NCBI GenBank assembly: GCA_963851295.1
Contig: CAWKOS010000013.1
Coordinates: 1 to 64,000, forward strand
Source: JAOPZW01 sp963851295
GTDB taxonomy: Bacteria > Actinomycetota > Thermoleophilia > Solirubrobacterales > Solirubrobacteraceae
DNA: 64,000 bases
Direction: 5' to 3'
Shown here: positions 49,856 through 58,426 of the stretch, piece by piece
How the letters are laid out: every line of letters begins with the position of its first letter
Numbering within the stretch: the first letter of the stretch is position 1
The notes under the pieces: generated by a model
What the model saw: the letters and a program-made list of their open reading frames with translations, nothing else
Database searches by the model: none
What the model was told of the DNA's origin: nothing
Position numbers and translations under genes: made by a program

Positions 49856-49887
49856 GGACCGCGGCGCCCGAGCGCGAACCTGTGGGG

Positions 49888-52188
49888 GTGCGCGCCGCGC
49901 TCGCCACCCTCTGCCTGCTCGCAGCCCTCCCCGCGGCGGCGCCCGCGCAGGCGCGGGTGGCGCTCCTGGCCACGGGGACGAACGAGGTCGCGCTCCTGGA
50001 CGTCACCACCAACCAGGTCGTGGCGCGCCCGGCGCTCCCCGGGCCCTCCCGGGCGGTCGCCATCACGCGCGACGGGCGCCGCGCCTTCGCCGCCGCGGGC
50101 GACGTGGTCGGCGCCTTCGACCTCGGCATGGTCCCGGCCGCGCCGCCGCCCGGCACGCCGGCGCCCTACGCGGTCGCCACGCGCGACGTCGGCGCGCCCG
50201 CGGTCGGCGTCGCCGTCTCGCCCGGCGGCGCGCGCCTCTACGTCGCCGCCGGCAAGCGCCTCGTCGTGCTCGACGCCCGTACGCTCGCGATCCGCCATCG
50301 CGTGACCCTGCACGGCACCGCGACCGCCCTGGCCCTCTCGCCCCAGGGGACGCTCGCGGCGGTCGTGCTCGCCAAGGGCCGCGTCGCCATGGTGGCGACC
50401 GGCGGCCTGAAGCTCCTGCGCCGCGTGAAGGTCAAGGGCGCCGCCGGCGCCGCCTTCGACGTGGGCGGGCGCGCCTGGGTCAGCGCGCCGCGGCGGCTGT
50501 ACCTCGTGCGCCCGGGCGCCCGGAAGCCCGAGAAGCATCCGCTGAGCCTGGGCAAGGGCGTCGGGGGCGCCGTCGCCGCCTCGCCCGACGGCCTCACGCT
50601 CGCGGTCGGCGCCGCGCACGGGGGCCGCGCCGCCGCGCTCGTCGACCTGGCCCACCGCGCCGTCCACCGCTTCAGCTCGGGCCGGGGCCCCAGCGCGCCG
50701 GGCTGGTCGCCCGACGCCGTGCGCGTCTACCTCGCCGACGGCGGCGGGGCGACGCTCTCGCTCGTCAGCCCGTTCCGCCACCGGCGCCTGGGCTCCGTGG
50801 CGCTGCCGGGGACCACGCCGCTCGGTGTCGTCGTCCAGCCGGGCCTGGCGCGCGTGCAGGGCACCGAGGCCAACGACGCGATCACCGGGACGAGGCTGCG
50901 CGACCTGATCGCTGGCCTCGCCGGCGACGACGTCCTCAAGGGCGGGCGCGAGAACGACATCCTCGAGGGCGGCCTGGGCAACGACGCGCTCTTCGGCGGC
51001 TCCTACGACGACCACCTCTTCGGCGGCGCCGGCGACGACGTCCTCAACGGCGGCTCGGGCAACGACCACGTCTCGGGCGACGACGGCAACGACCGCGCCG
51101 ACGGCGGCACCGGCGACGACTCCATCCACGGCGGGCCGGGCAACGACTACCTCGACGGCGGGCCGGGCGACGACCACGTCTTCGGCGAGGCCGGCGACGA
51201 CGAGATCATCGATTCGACCTTCGGCAACGACCGCCGCCTCTACGGCGGCCCCGGCAACGACCTCATCAAGGGCGGGCGCGGCTCGGACCTCATCAAGGGC
51301 GGCGACGGCAACGACCAGCTCTACGGCGAGTCGGGCACCGAGAACATCACCGGCGGCGACGGCGACGACCTGCTCGACGGCGGCGCCGCGCGCGACATCC
51401 TCGCGGGCAACAACGGCTCCGACGTCATCCACGGCGACTCGGGCGACGACACGCTCGAGGGCGGCAACGGCGCCGACCAGCTCGACGGCGGCTCGGGCCC
51501 CGACGAGCTCTTCGGCGACGACGGCGACGACCTCCTCGTCGGCGGACCCGACCCCGACACCATCGACGGCGGCGCCGGCGACGACACGATCCGGGTGGCC
51601 GACGACAGCCGCGACGAGGTCGACTGCGGCGAAGGCAACGACACCGTCTACGTCGAGGCCGACGCGCCCACGCGCGACGAGCTGCTCAACTGCGAGACCG
51701 TGATCCCGGTGCCTCCCGAGGGCGCCAACGACTCCGATGCGGCCTCGGTCATCTCCGGCACGCCCAACCGCGACGTCCTGCACGGCACGCCCGGCGACGA
51801 CTCGCTCTTCGGCAAGGGCGGGCCGGACGCGCTCTTCGGCGCCGGCGGCGACGACTACGTCGACGGCGAGTACGGCAACGACGAGCTCCACGGCGGGCCC
51901 GGCAACGACACCATCGCGGGGCGCTCGGGCGACGACCGCATCTTCGGCGACGCGGGCGACGACCACATCACCGGCGACCGCGGCTTCGACCACATCGCGG
52001 GCGGCTCGGGCAACGACGAGATCTTCGGCAACCTCGACCCCGACACCATCTCCGGCGGCCCGGGCAACGACCGCATCAACGTCGTCCGCGGTGACATCGA
52101 CACGGTGAGGTGCGGTCCCGGCCACGATGTCGTCTTCGCCGACCCCGGCGACAAGGTCGCCGGGGACTGCGAGGACGTGCGCCGGTAG
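49888..52188 (+). CDS. Secreted beta-propeller / RTX calcium-binding repeat protein
   Basis: A 766-residue exported protein. The signal is RAALATLCLLAALPAAAPAQ. Residues 25-310 form YVTN-like propeller blades (VALLATGTNEVALLDVTTNQ, RLYVAAGKRLVVLDARTL). From about 325 on come many nonapeptide repeats of the G-G-x-G-N-D-x-L-x type (GGLGNDALFGG, GGSGNDHVSGD and so on), the hemolysin-type calcium-binding fold, with a break around residue 600. No type I secretion genes are seen and the signal peptide is Sec-type. It is probably surface-bound or extracellular and folds on Ca2+ binding. GTG 49888 is set by the signal. Confidence 0.9.
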   Translation: MRAALATLCLLAALPAAAPAQARVALLATGTNEVALLDVTTNQVVARPALPGPSRAVAITRDGRRAFAAAGDVVGAFDLGMVPAAPPPGTPAPYAVATRDVGAPAVGVAVSPGGARLYVAAGKRLVVLDARTLAIRHRVTLHGTATALALSPQGTLAAVVLAKGRVAMVATGGLKLLRRVKVKGAAGAAFDVGGRAWVSAPRRLYLVRPGARKPEKHPLSLGKGVGGAVAASPDGLTLAVGAAHGGRAAALVDLAHRAVHRFSSGRGPSAPGWSPDAVRVYLADGGGATLSLVSPFRHRRLGSVALPGTTPLGVVVQPGLARVQGTEANDAITGTRLRDLIAGLAGDDVLKGGRENDILEGGLGNDALFGGSYDDHLFGGAGDDVLNGGSGNDHVSGDDGNDRADGGTGDDSIHGGPGNDYLDGGPGDDHVFGEAGDDEIIDSTFGNDRRLYGGPGNDLIKGGRGSDLIKGGDGNDQLYGESGTENITGGDGDDLLDGGAARDILAGNNGSDVIHGDSGDDTLEGGNGADQLDGGSGPDELFGDDGDDLLVGGPDPDTIDGGAGDDTIRVADDSRDEVDCGEGNDTVYVEADAPTRDELLNCETVIPVPPEGANDSDAASVISGTPNRDVLHGTPGDDSLFGKGGPDALFGAGGDDYVDGEYGNDELHGGPGNDTIAGRSGDDRIFGDAGDDHITGDRGFDHIAGGSGNDEIFGNLDPDTISGGPGNDRINVVRGDIDTVRCGPGHDVVFADPGDKVAGDCEDVRR

Positions 52189-52198
52189 GGCGCTGCGC

Positions 52199-52909
52199 AT
52201 GGACCCGCGCCCGCTCCACGAGCGCTGGGAGGCCGAGGCGCGGGCGTGGGCGGCCTGGGTGCGCACGCCGGGCCACGACGCCTGGCACCTGCGGCTGAAC
52301 TGGCCGGCCTTCCTCGAGCTCGTGCCGCCGGCCGGGCGGCTGACGCTCGACCTCGGTTGCGGCGAGGGGCGCGGGGGCGTGGCCCTGCGCGAGCGCGGCC
52401 ATCGCGTCGTCGGGGTCGACGCGGCGCCGACCATGGTCGCGCTCGCGCGGGAGACCGGCGCCTACGAGGCGCTCCACGAGGCAGACGCGGCGGCGCTGCC
52501 GCTCGCCGACGCGAGCTTCGATCTCGTCGTGGCCTACATGTCGCTGCACGACATCGAGGACCTCGCGGGCGCGGTGCGCGAGAGCGCCCGCGTGCTCGCG
52601 CCCGGCGGGCGGCTGTGCGCGGCGATCGTCCACCCGCTCGCCTCCGCCCACCTGGGCTCCGAGGACGAGATCCCGTACTTCGGGCAGCGCCGCTACACCG
52701 ACGTCGTGGAGCGCGACGGCATCGGCATGGCCTTCCACGGCATCCACCGGCCGCTCGAGGACTACGTCGCGGCGCTGGAGGCTGCCGGGCTGGCCGTGCG
52801 GGCGCTGCGCGAGCCGGCGCCGAGCGACGAGCACGTCGCCGCCCTGCCGGAGCTGGCCAAGGTGCGCCGCCGCCCGGCCTTCCTGCACTTCGTCGCTGCA
52901 GCCGCTTGA
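52199..52909 (+). CDS. SAM-dependent methyltransferase (class I)
   Basis: A 236-residue methyltransferase with motif I LDLGCGEGRGG, motif II VVGVDAAPTMVALARE, DAAALPLADASFDLVVAYMS (motif IV region) and LAPGGRLC. UbiE/type-11 style; the substrate is unknown. ATG 52199 lies 7 nt after TAGGGC, which includes the upstream stop codon TAG; no Shine-Dalgarno. It is followed by a 48-nt gap and the PHP gene. Confidence 0.87.
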   Translation: MDPRPLHERWEAEARAWAAWVRTPGHDAWHLRLNWPAFLELVPPAGRLTLDLGCGEGRGGVALRERGHRVVGVDAAPTMVALARETGAYEALHEADAAALPLADASFDLVVAYMSLHDIEDLAGAVRESARVLAPGGRLCAAIVHPLASAHLGSEDEIPYFGQRRYTDVVERDGIGMAFHGIHRPLEDYVAALEAAGLAVRALREPAPSDEHVAALPELAKVRRRPAFLHFVAAAA

Positions 52910-52957
52910 GAGCGGCTCACTGAACCCCGCGCACGCGACTGCGAGAATGCCGCGCCC

Positions 52958-53788
52958 GTGCTGACCGACTACCACGTCCACCTGCGCCCCGACGACGTCG
53001 ACGAGACGCCGGCCGAGCGCTACCTGACGGCCGAGAACGCCGAGCGCTACCGCGAGGCGGCGTCCGAGCGCGGCATCGAGGAGCTCGGGGTCGCCGAGCA
53101 CGTCTACCGCTTCACCCAGGCGCTCGACGTCTGGCAGCACGAGCTGTGGCGCCACTCGGCGCGCGACGACCTCGACGCCTACTGCGCCTTCGTGCGCGAG
53201 GAGACCGACCTGCGGCTGGGCATCGAGGCCGACTTCATCCCCGGTCGCGAGGACCGCATGGCCGAGCTCCTCGCGGCGCGCGACTTCGACTACGTCGTCG
53301 GCTCGATCCACTTCGTCGGCGAGGGCGCCCTGGACTACGACCGCTACGACATCTGGTCGGCCGCGAGCTCGCCCGACAAGGTCTGGCGCACGTACTTCGA
53401 CTGGCTCGCGCAGGCCGCGGTGAGCGGGATGTTCGACATCCTGGCCCACCCGGACCTGGTCAAGTACTGGGGTCGCGAGCGGCCCCGGCCCGAGCGCGAC
53501 CTTCGCTACTACTACGAGATTGCGATGGAAGGGATCGCCGAGTCGGGCATCGCGGTCGAGCTGTCGACCGCGGGGCTGCGCAAGCCCGTCGGCGAGCTGT
53601 ACCCGGCGCGGGCGTTCCTCGAGATGGTGGTCGACGCGGGCAACCCGATCGCGCTGTCGAGCGACGCCCACACGCCGGAGGACCTCGGGCGCGACTACGA
53701 CCAGGCGCTGGCCGTGCTCGATGAGCTCGGGGTCACCCAGCTCGCCGTCTTCGAGGGCCGCGAGCGCCGCCTGGAGCCGATCGGGTGA
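52958..53788 (+). CDS. PHP-domain phosphoesterase (histidinol-phosphatase-like)
   Basis: A 276-residue PHP protein. It has D-Y-H-V-H-L near the start, AEHVYRF, GIEADFIPGRED, VVGSIHFV, FDILAHPDLVKYWG and SSDAHTPEDLGR, i.e. the trinuclear metal ligands (HxH, E, H, D-x-H). HisK-type histidinol phosphatase is the closest known activity; other phosphoesters are possible. A GAGAAT -10-like hexamer with TGC lies 9 nt before the GTG. The stop overlaps the ispF GTG by 4 nt. Confidence 0.87.
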   Translation: MLTDYHVHLRPDDVDETPAERYLTAENAERYREAASERGIEELGVAEHVYRFTQALDVWQHELWRHSARDDLDAYCAFVREETDLRLGIEADFIPGREDRMAELLAARDFDYVVGSIHFVGEGALDYDRYDIWSAASSPDKVWRTYFDWLAQAAVSGMFDILAHPDLVKYWGRERPRPERDLRYYYEIAMEGIAESGIAVELSTAGLRKPVGELYPARAFLEMVVDAGNPIALSSDAHTPEDLGRDYDQALAVLDELGVTQLAVFEGRERRLEPIG

Positions 53789-54264
53789 GCACCGTGGCCG
53801 GCATCGGGTGGGACTCGCACCGCCTGGCGGCCGGGCGGCCGCTCGTGCTGGGCGGGGTCACGATCCCGCACGAGCTGGGGCTCGACGGCCACTCCGACGC
53901 CGACGTCCTCACGCACGCGGTCATCGACGCGCTGCTGGGCGCCGCCGCCCTGGGCGACATCGGACAGCACTTCCCCGACACCGACGAGCGCTGGCGCGGC
54001 GCGGACTCGATCGCCCTGCTGCGCACGGTCGTGGCGATGCTCGCAGAGCGCGGCCTCGAGGTCGCGCACGTCGACGCGACGGTGGTCATGGAGCGCCCGA
54101 AGCTCGCGCCGCACCGCGACGCGATCCGCGCCTCGCTGGCCGCCGGGCTGGCGGTGGGGGAGGAGCGCGTCAACGTCAAGGCCTCGACCGGCGAGGGGAT
54201 GGGCTTCGTCGGGCGCGAGGAGGGCGTCGCCGCGCTGGCGGTGGCGACGCTGCGCTCGCGCTAG
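53785..54264 (+). CDS. ispF: 2-C-methyl-D-erythritol 2,4-cyclodiphosphate synthase
   Basis: A 159-residue IspF. It has GWDSHRLAAGRPLVLGG with the zinc Asp/His, DGHSDADVLTHAVIDALLGA, GDIGQHFPDTDERW and the C-terminal KASTGEGMGFVGREEG nucleotide-binding segment. It trimerises and makes the cyclodiphosphate in the MEP pathway. Usual length. It starts at GTG overlapping the PHP gene; ispD is separate, with four genes between. It is convergent with the arginase-like gene, sharing CTAG at the stop. Confidence 0.95.
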   Translation: MSTVAGIGWDSHRLAAGRPLVLGGVTIPHELGLDGHSDADVLTHAVIDALLGAAALGDIGQHFPDTDERWRGADSIALLRTVVAMLAERGLEVAHVDATVVMERPKLAPHRDAIRASLAAGLAVGEERVNVKASTGEGMGFVGREEGVAALAVATLRSR

Positions 54265-55154
54265 TCGCCGCCGGTCCCGAGCGCGCCGGCGAGCAGCTCG
54301 CACGTCCGCCTGGTGCAGGCGCCGCCGGGGTCCTTCTCGGGGTTCAGGCACCCCAGGCTGAGGCCGGCGAGGGCCGCGGAGGCGCCGAGCGGTCGCATGA
54401 GCGCGGCGAGCTCGTCCCACTCCAGGCCGCCGGGCATCAGGTAGTCGGTCGCGGGCATCGCGCGCTCGTCGAGCACGTCGAGGTCGAGGTGGATCCAGAA
54501 GCGCCCGGGGCCGGCGGCGAGCCGCTCGGCGGCGCGCGCGCCCGCCACTTCGGGGCCGATCGCCCGCAGCTCGCCCGGTCCGAGGACCTCGATGTCCGCG
54601 AGGGTGCCGGCCCGCAGGCCCGCGATGTCCTCGGCCTCATCGGGATCGCGCGCGCCGAGGACGACGACGTCGCCGGGCCGCGCGCTCGCGCCGCCGGCGG
54701 CCTGCACCCACGTCTGCGGGCCGAGCCCGAAGGCGACGCTCATCGGCATGTCGGCGCCCTCGCCGGTGGGCGATGTGGCGCCGTCGTAGACGTCGACGTG
54801 GCCGTCGACATAGGCGACGCCGACCGCGGCGCCCGCGTCGCGCATCCCCGCGAGCGCGCCCGGCACGAGCGCGCAGCACCCGCCGAGGACGAGCGGCCGG
54901 CCGCCGCCCGCGATCACGTCGCGCACGGCCTCGCGGACCGCCGCGGTCACCGCGAGCGTGTCCTCGATCGCGATGACGCCGCTGCGCGGATCGCGCTCGT
55001 CGCCGCGGATGCGGACGGGCAGGTCGCCGCGGTCGTCGGCGCCGAGGCTCCGCAGCAGCCCCTGCGCACGAACCGCCGCGGGCGCGAGCTCCGTCCCACC
55101 GGCGCGGCCGACGGAGTCGATCGGGACGCCGATCGCGGTCCAGGGCGCGGGCAC
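54261..55154 (-). CDS. Arginase/ureohydrolase family protein with altered metal site
   Basis: A 297-residue protein of the arginase fold. It has GRAGGTELAPAAVR, LGGCCALVPGA (family: GGDHS), VDGHVDVYD (family: DAHxD; the two Asp and the His present) and HLDLDVLDERAMP (family: S/DxDxxDP; Asp residues kept). The His of GGDHS is replaced by Cys. A binuclear metal site may still form, but the substrate is not agmatine or arginine with certainty. A GTG start at 55154 has TAGCCT 6 nt upstream and no ribosome-binding site. It is convergent with ispF. Confidence 0.8.
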   Translation of the reverse strand: MPAPWTAIGVPIDSVGRAGGTELAPAAVRAQGLLRSLGADDRGDLPVRIRGDERDPRSGVIAIEDTLAVTAAVREAVRDVIAGGGRPLVLGGCCALVPGALAGMRDAGAAVGVAYVDGHVDVYDGATSPTGEGADMPMSVAFGLGPQTWVQAAGGASARPGDVVVLGARDPDEAEDIAGLRAGTLADIEVLGPGELRAIGPEVAGARAAERLAAGPGRFWIHLDLDVLDERAMPATDYLMPGGLEWDELAALMRPLGASAALAGLSLGCLNPEKDPGGACTRRTCELLAGALGTGGD

Positions 55155-55160
55155 GTGCGC

Positions 55161-55166
55161 AGGCTA
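55161..55166 (-). promoter_or_regulatory. -10 element (TAGCCT) of the arginase-like gene
   Basis: Minus-strand TAGCCT is 6 nt before the GTG at 55154, with no Shine-Dalgarno. Confidence 0.45.
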
Positions 55167-55340
55167 GCCGGTGGTGCCCGGCGCTCGGATGCCGCCCGCG
55201 CGCGAGGCGCGGCGTGGCGCGGCCGGGCAGCGAGGGAGAGGGGCCGCCTCGGCGCGCGCCTTCTCCGCAATCGGTGCGCGCCCGTCCGCACTTCCTCCAC
55301 ATTTCGCGGCCATCTCACACCATGCGCGCCTTGGCCGGAA

Positions 55341-55389
55341 GGGGTGGGCTACCTAAACCGTCATAGTGCGTGCTTAGGTAGCCCACCCC
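55341..55389. terminator. 16-bp perfect hairpin, probable terminator of the minus-strand gene
   Basis: GGGGTGGGCTACCTAA (55341-55356) and TTAGGTAGCCCACCCC (55374-55389), 17-nt loop. It shares GGTAGCCCACCCC with 112-124. No T-run follows, so it may be a repeat rather than an intrinsic terminator. Confidence 0.55.
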
Positions 55390-55541
55390 CGGGGGCGGGC
55401 GAGGACGTGTTGCGAGAAGCGCGCGGTTTGCAGCGACTTTGTCCCAGACCCTCGCGCCCCGGCCTTGCCACACGCGACCGGCCCTCTCTCCTTCGATGCC
55501 CTGGCCGCGCCGCGTCGCAAGCTCCCGCGGACGACGAAGAC

Positions 55542-56867
55542 CTACCCCCGCGTCGAGGCCTGCGCGAAGGTCTGGATCGCCGCGATCCCACCCGGCGGGT
55601 GCGAGCCCGCAGGGCGGTTCGTCCACACGACCGTCGGCGACGGCGCGAAGACGACGCGCCCCGCGCGCGCCTCCTGCGCCGCCGACACCGCCTCGGCCGG
55701 CCCAAACGCGGCCCCCGGCGGCGCCACCGCCGCGAAGACCTGGTTGGCGTCGAAGCTCCCGTTGTCCCACGCGACGACGCGCATGCCGCCGGCGGCGCCC
55801 ACATCCGAGGCGACCCCGTCGACCCCCGCCGGAGAGACGTCGACGCCCGCGCCGAAGCGCGCGCTCGGGTCGGTCGCCGCCGCGCGGACGCGGTAGTGCG
55901 TGCCGTCGAAGCCCGTCCACGCGACCGTGGCGTCGCGACCCGTCAGGGCAAGGAAGGCGCCGTGCTGCGCCTGATCGGCGCCCTCCTGCTCCAGGCGCTG
56001 CCCGGCCCGGAAGCGATGACCCGACGGGCGCACGGCGACCTCGTAGTAGACCGGCCCGCGCGTGCCGCCCTCGGTCTGCAGCTGCGCGCTCCACGCCAGG
56101 TAGCAGCGCCCGCCCTCGGCGACCGCGGCCTGCATCTGCGCCCCGTCCGCGGGGTCGGAGGAGATCGTCTCGAGCGGCTGGAAGCCCGACGCGCTCGGGG
56201 AGCGATAGCGCGCGCGCAGGGTGCCGCCGTCGTTCCACGCCACGAGCAGGTCGCCGCGCGGTCCGACCGCGACCGCCACCGAGCGCAGCCGCCCGTGGCC
56301 GACCTGGAAGGGCGCCCCGAAGCTCCCACCGGCGCGCCGGAACGAGACCATCACCCGGTCGTTGGCCACGCCGACGTCCTGGAACCAGGCGACGGCCGCG
56401 TCGCCGTGCTCGTTGACCGCGAGCACCGGCCGGTCGAGGCGGTTGGCGTCGGCGATCGTCCGCTGCGAGCCGAAGCTCCCGCTCGTGTCCCCGAACGCCA
56501 CCGACAGGCGCGTCCGGCCGACCGCCGCAGAGCCGATGGCGCGGTCGGTCAGCGCCACCGCGCGCGTCTGCGCGTAGCCCGCGATCGCGACCGTCGCGGA
56601 GGGCGCCGGGCGCTCGGGTCCGAACGCGCTCGCGCCCGCCCCACGCGAGGCCAGGCTCACGCCCGTGCGCGCGTTGGAACCGATTCCGTCCTGCCATGCC
56701 CACCACGCAAGCGCGGCCCCGTTCCCCGACGCCGTGACGGCGACCGGATCGACGAACAGATGCGGCAGCGACAGGCTCTGCGGCGCCTCCCACGGCGGGT
56801 CGGCGGCGGCCGCCGCGGGCGCGAGGAGCGTCAGGAGGCAGACGGCTACGACGAGACGAAGACCCAT
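55542..56867 (-). CDS. Secreted protein with repeated beta-propeller-like segments
   Basis: A 441-residue exported protein. The signal is GLRLVVAVCLLTLLAPAAAA. Repeats of about 45-50 residues resemble neuraminidase/BNR-like blades (RPVLAVNEHGDAAVAWFQDV, SVAVAVGPRGDLLVAWNDGG, ATVAWTGFDGTHYRVRAAAT). No Asp-box is clear (S-x-D-x-G-x-x-T/W not complete). It is likely an extracellular binding or structural protein. GGAGG is found 3 nt before the ATG at 56867, which fixes the start over a longer frame. No catalytic motif. Confidence 0.8.
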   Translation of the reverse strand: MGLRLVVAVCLLTLLAPAAAAADPPWEAPQSLSLPHLFVDPVAVTASGNGAALAWWAWQDGIGSNARTGVSLASRGAGASAFGPERPAPSATVAIAGYAQTRAVALTDRAIGSAAVGRTRLSVAFGDTSGSFGSQRTIADANRLDRPVLAVNEHGDAAVAWFQDVGVANDRVMVSFRRAGGSFGAPFQVGHGRLRSVAVAVGPRGDLLVAWNDGGTLRARYRSPSASGFQPLETISSDPADGAQMQAAVAEGGRCYLAWSAQLQTEGGTRGPVYYEVAVRPSGHRFRAGQRLEQEGADQAQHGAFLALTGRDATVAWTGFDGTHYRVRAAATDPSARFGAGVDVSPAGVDGVASDVGAAGGMRVVAWDNGSFDANQVFAAVAPPGAAFGPAEAVSAAQEARAGRVVFAPSPTVVWTNRPAGSHPPGGIAAIQTFAQASTRG

Positions 56868-56935
56868 GACCCTCCAACGGGCGACGAGCCGTGGGAGTTG
56901 CGATGACGGGTTGATCCGCCTTAACGGCGGGCAAC

Positions 56936-58426
56936 ATGGCGTCCGCCAGAATCGTCGGTCGCCTCTCCATGCCACCAGCACAGGAGCTCACCGCACCCCG
57001 TCCCCGCGTGCCGGCGCTCGCCGTGCCGCGCGTCGCCGTGCTGCGCCACCCCGTGGTGATCACGGTCCTCGCGCTCACCGCGCTGACCTTCCTGGCGCCC
57101 TCGGCGCCGACCTACGACCCGTGGGCATGGATCGTCTGGGGCCGCGAAATCCTGCACCTGGACCTCTCGACGGTCGACGGGCCCTCGTGGAAGCCCCTGC
57201 CGGTGCTGCTCACGACGCCGTTCGCCGTCTTCGGCAGCCTCGCTCCGGACCTGTGGCTCTTCGCGGCCCGCGCGGGCGCGATCGCCGGCGTCGTCATGGC
57301 CTACCGCCTCGCCAGGCGGATCGGCGGCGTCCCGGCCGGCGCCGCGGCCGCATCGGCCTACGCGGTCGCTCCGTGGACGATCCGCAACGCCGCCCTCGGC
57401 AACTCGGAGGGGCTGCTCGTCGCCCTCGTCCTGGCCGCGATCGACCGCCACCTGGCCGGGCGCTCGCGCCACGCCTTCCTGCTCGGCCTCGGCGCGGCGC
57501 TCCTGCGCCCCGAGGTCTGGCCCTTCCTCGGCCTCTACGGCCTGTGGCTCTTCTGGCGCGACGGCGGGGCGCGCAAGCTCGTCGCCGCCGGCTTCGTCGC
57601 GCTGCCCGCGCTCTGGCTGCTGCCCGAGCTGTGGGGCTCGGGCGACCTCCTGCGCGCCGCCCACCGCGCGCACAACCCGCGCGCCAACAGCGCCGCCTTC
57701 GCCGACAACCCCGTCGGCGAGGTCTTCCGCCAGTTCGGCACGATGCTCACCCCGGCGCTCTGGGCGGGGCTGGCCGCGCTCGCGGTGCTCTTCGTCCTGC
57801 GGCTCGGCGCGACGCGCCGCGACCGCCGGATCGCCCTGGCCCTCGCGGTCGGCGCGACCCTCTGGGTCTGCGAGGTCGCCGTGATGACCAACGACGGCTT
57901 CAGCGGCAACTCGCGCTACCTGATCATGCCCGCGGCGCTCGTATGCGTCCTCGCGGGCGCGGGGATCGGCTGGCTCATCCGCGCGCTGCCCTCGCGGCTC
58001 GTCGGCAGCGGCGTCGCGGTCGCGGTCCTCACGCTCGCCGCGGCCGTCGGCTTCGCGGCGCCGAGCATCCACCGCCTCGACGCCGTGCGCTCGTCGGTCT
58101 ACTACCAGGCGCGCCTCAGCGACGGCCTGCCCGGCGCGATCGCGCGCGCCGGCGGCCCAAGCCGCCTCAAGGCCTGCGGCACGATCTACACCGGCGCCTT
58201 CCAGGTTCCGTCCGTCGCCTGGTACGTCGGCGAGCACACCACCGCCGTGCAGTCGGCCAGCATGCCCGGCGACGCGCCGGCGAAGGTCCCCGGCGTCGTC
58301 CTGCGCTCGAAGACCACGGCGGGCAGCCGCTTCGCGGTGCCGTCCATCGACGGCCTCGGCGGCGAGGGGGCCGTGCAGACGTTCGCGATCTCGGGCGGCT
58401 GGCGGATCGTGGGGCGCTGCGGGTGA
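56936..58426 (+). CDS. Polytopic GT-C-like glycosyltransferase or envelope membrane protein
   Basis: A 496-residue membrane protein with about ten hydrophobic segments and a soluble C-terminal part. The first loop carries APTYDPWAWIVWGREI, with the acidic D in the place of the GT-C catalytic Asp. A following hydrophobic stretch is LPVLLTTPFAVFGSLAPDLW. GT-C enzymes transfer sugars from polyprenyl-phosphate donors outside the membrane. The product is unknown. Its stop overlaps the next gene start (GTGA), so the pair is one operon. It lies divergent from the secreted protein. Confidence 0.82.
   Translation: MASARIVGRLSMPPAQELTAPRPRVPALAVPRVAVLRHPVVITVLALTALTFLAPSAPTYDPWAWIVWGREILHLDLSTVDGPSWKPLPVLLTTPFAVFGSLAPDLWLFAARAGAIAGVVMAYRLARRIGGVPAGAAAASAYAVAPWTIRNAALGNSEGLLVALVLAAIDRHLAGRSRHAFLLGLGAALLRPEVWPFLGLYGLWLFWRDGGARKLVAAGFVALPALWLLPELWGSGDLLRAAHRAHNPRANSAAFADNPVGEVFRQFGTMLTPALWAGLAALAVLFVLRLGATRRDRRIALALAVGATLWVCEVAVMTNDGFSGNSRYLIMPAALVCVLAGAGIGWLIRALPSRLVGSGVAVAVLTLAAAVGFAAPSIHRLDAVRSSVYYQARLSDGLPGAIARAGGPSRLKACGTIYTGAFQVPSVAWYVGEHTTAVQSASMPGDAPAKVPGVVLRSKTTAGSRFAVPSIDGLGGEGAVQTFAISGGWRIVGRCG

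Larger units (their letters stand above)
55155..55541. other. Intergenic stretch with a strong hairpin
   Basis: 387 bases with no credible gene. It contains the minus-strand -10 of the arginase-like gene (55161-55166), a 16-bp perfect inverted repeat (55341-55389) and a GC-rich remainder including ACGCG/CCGGCC words. The hairpin is downstream of the minus-strand secreted gene and so could terminate it. Confidence 0.6.

Noticed and set aside
50940..52090. CRISPR-like or DNA tandem repeats
   Set aside because: The periodic bases are codons for the G-G-x-G-N-D calcium-binding repeats in one open frame, not spacers and repeats.
49621..52434. A 937-residue minus-strand frame across the RTX gene
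   Set aside because: Its repeats (VVARAAV-like) are the antisense of the RTX repeats. Only the last 73 residues (49621-49842) have an independent promoter and start, and were kept.
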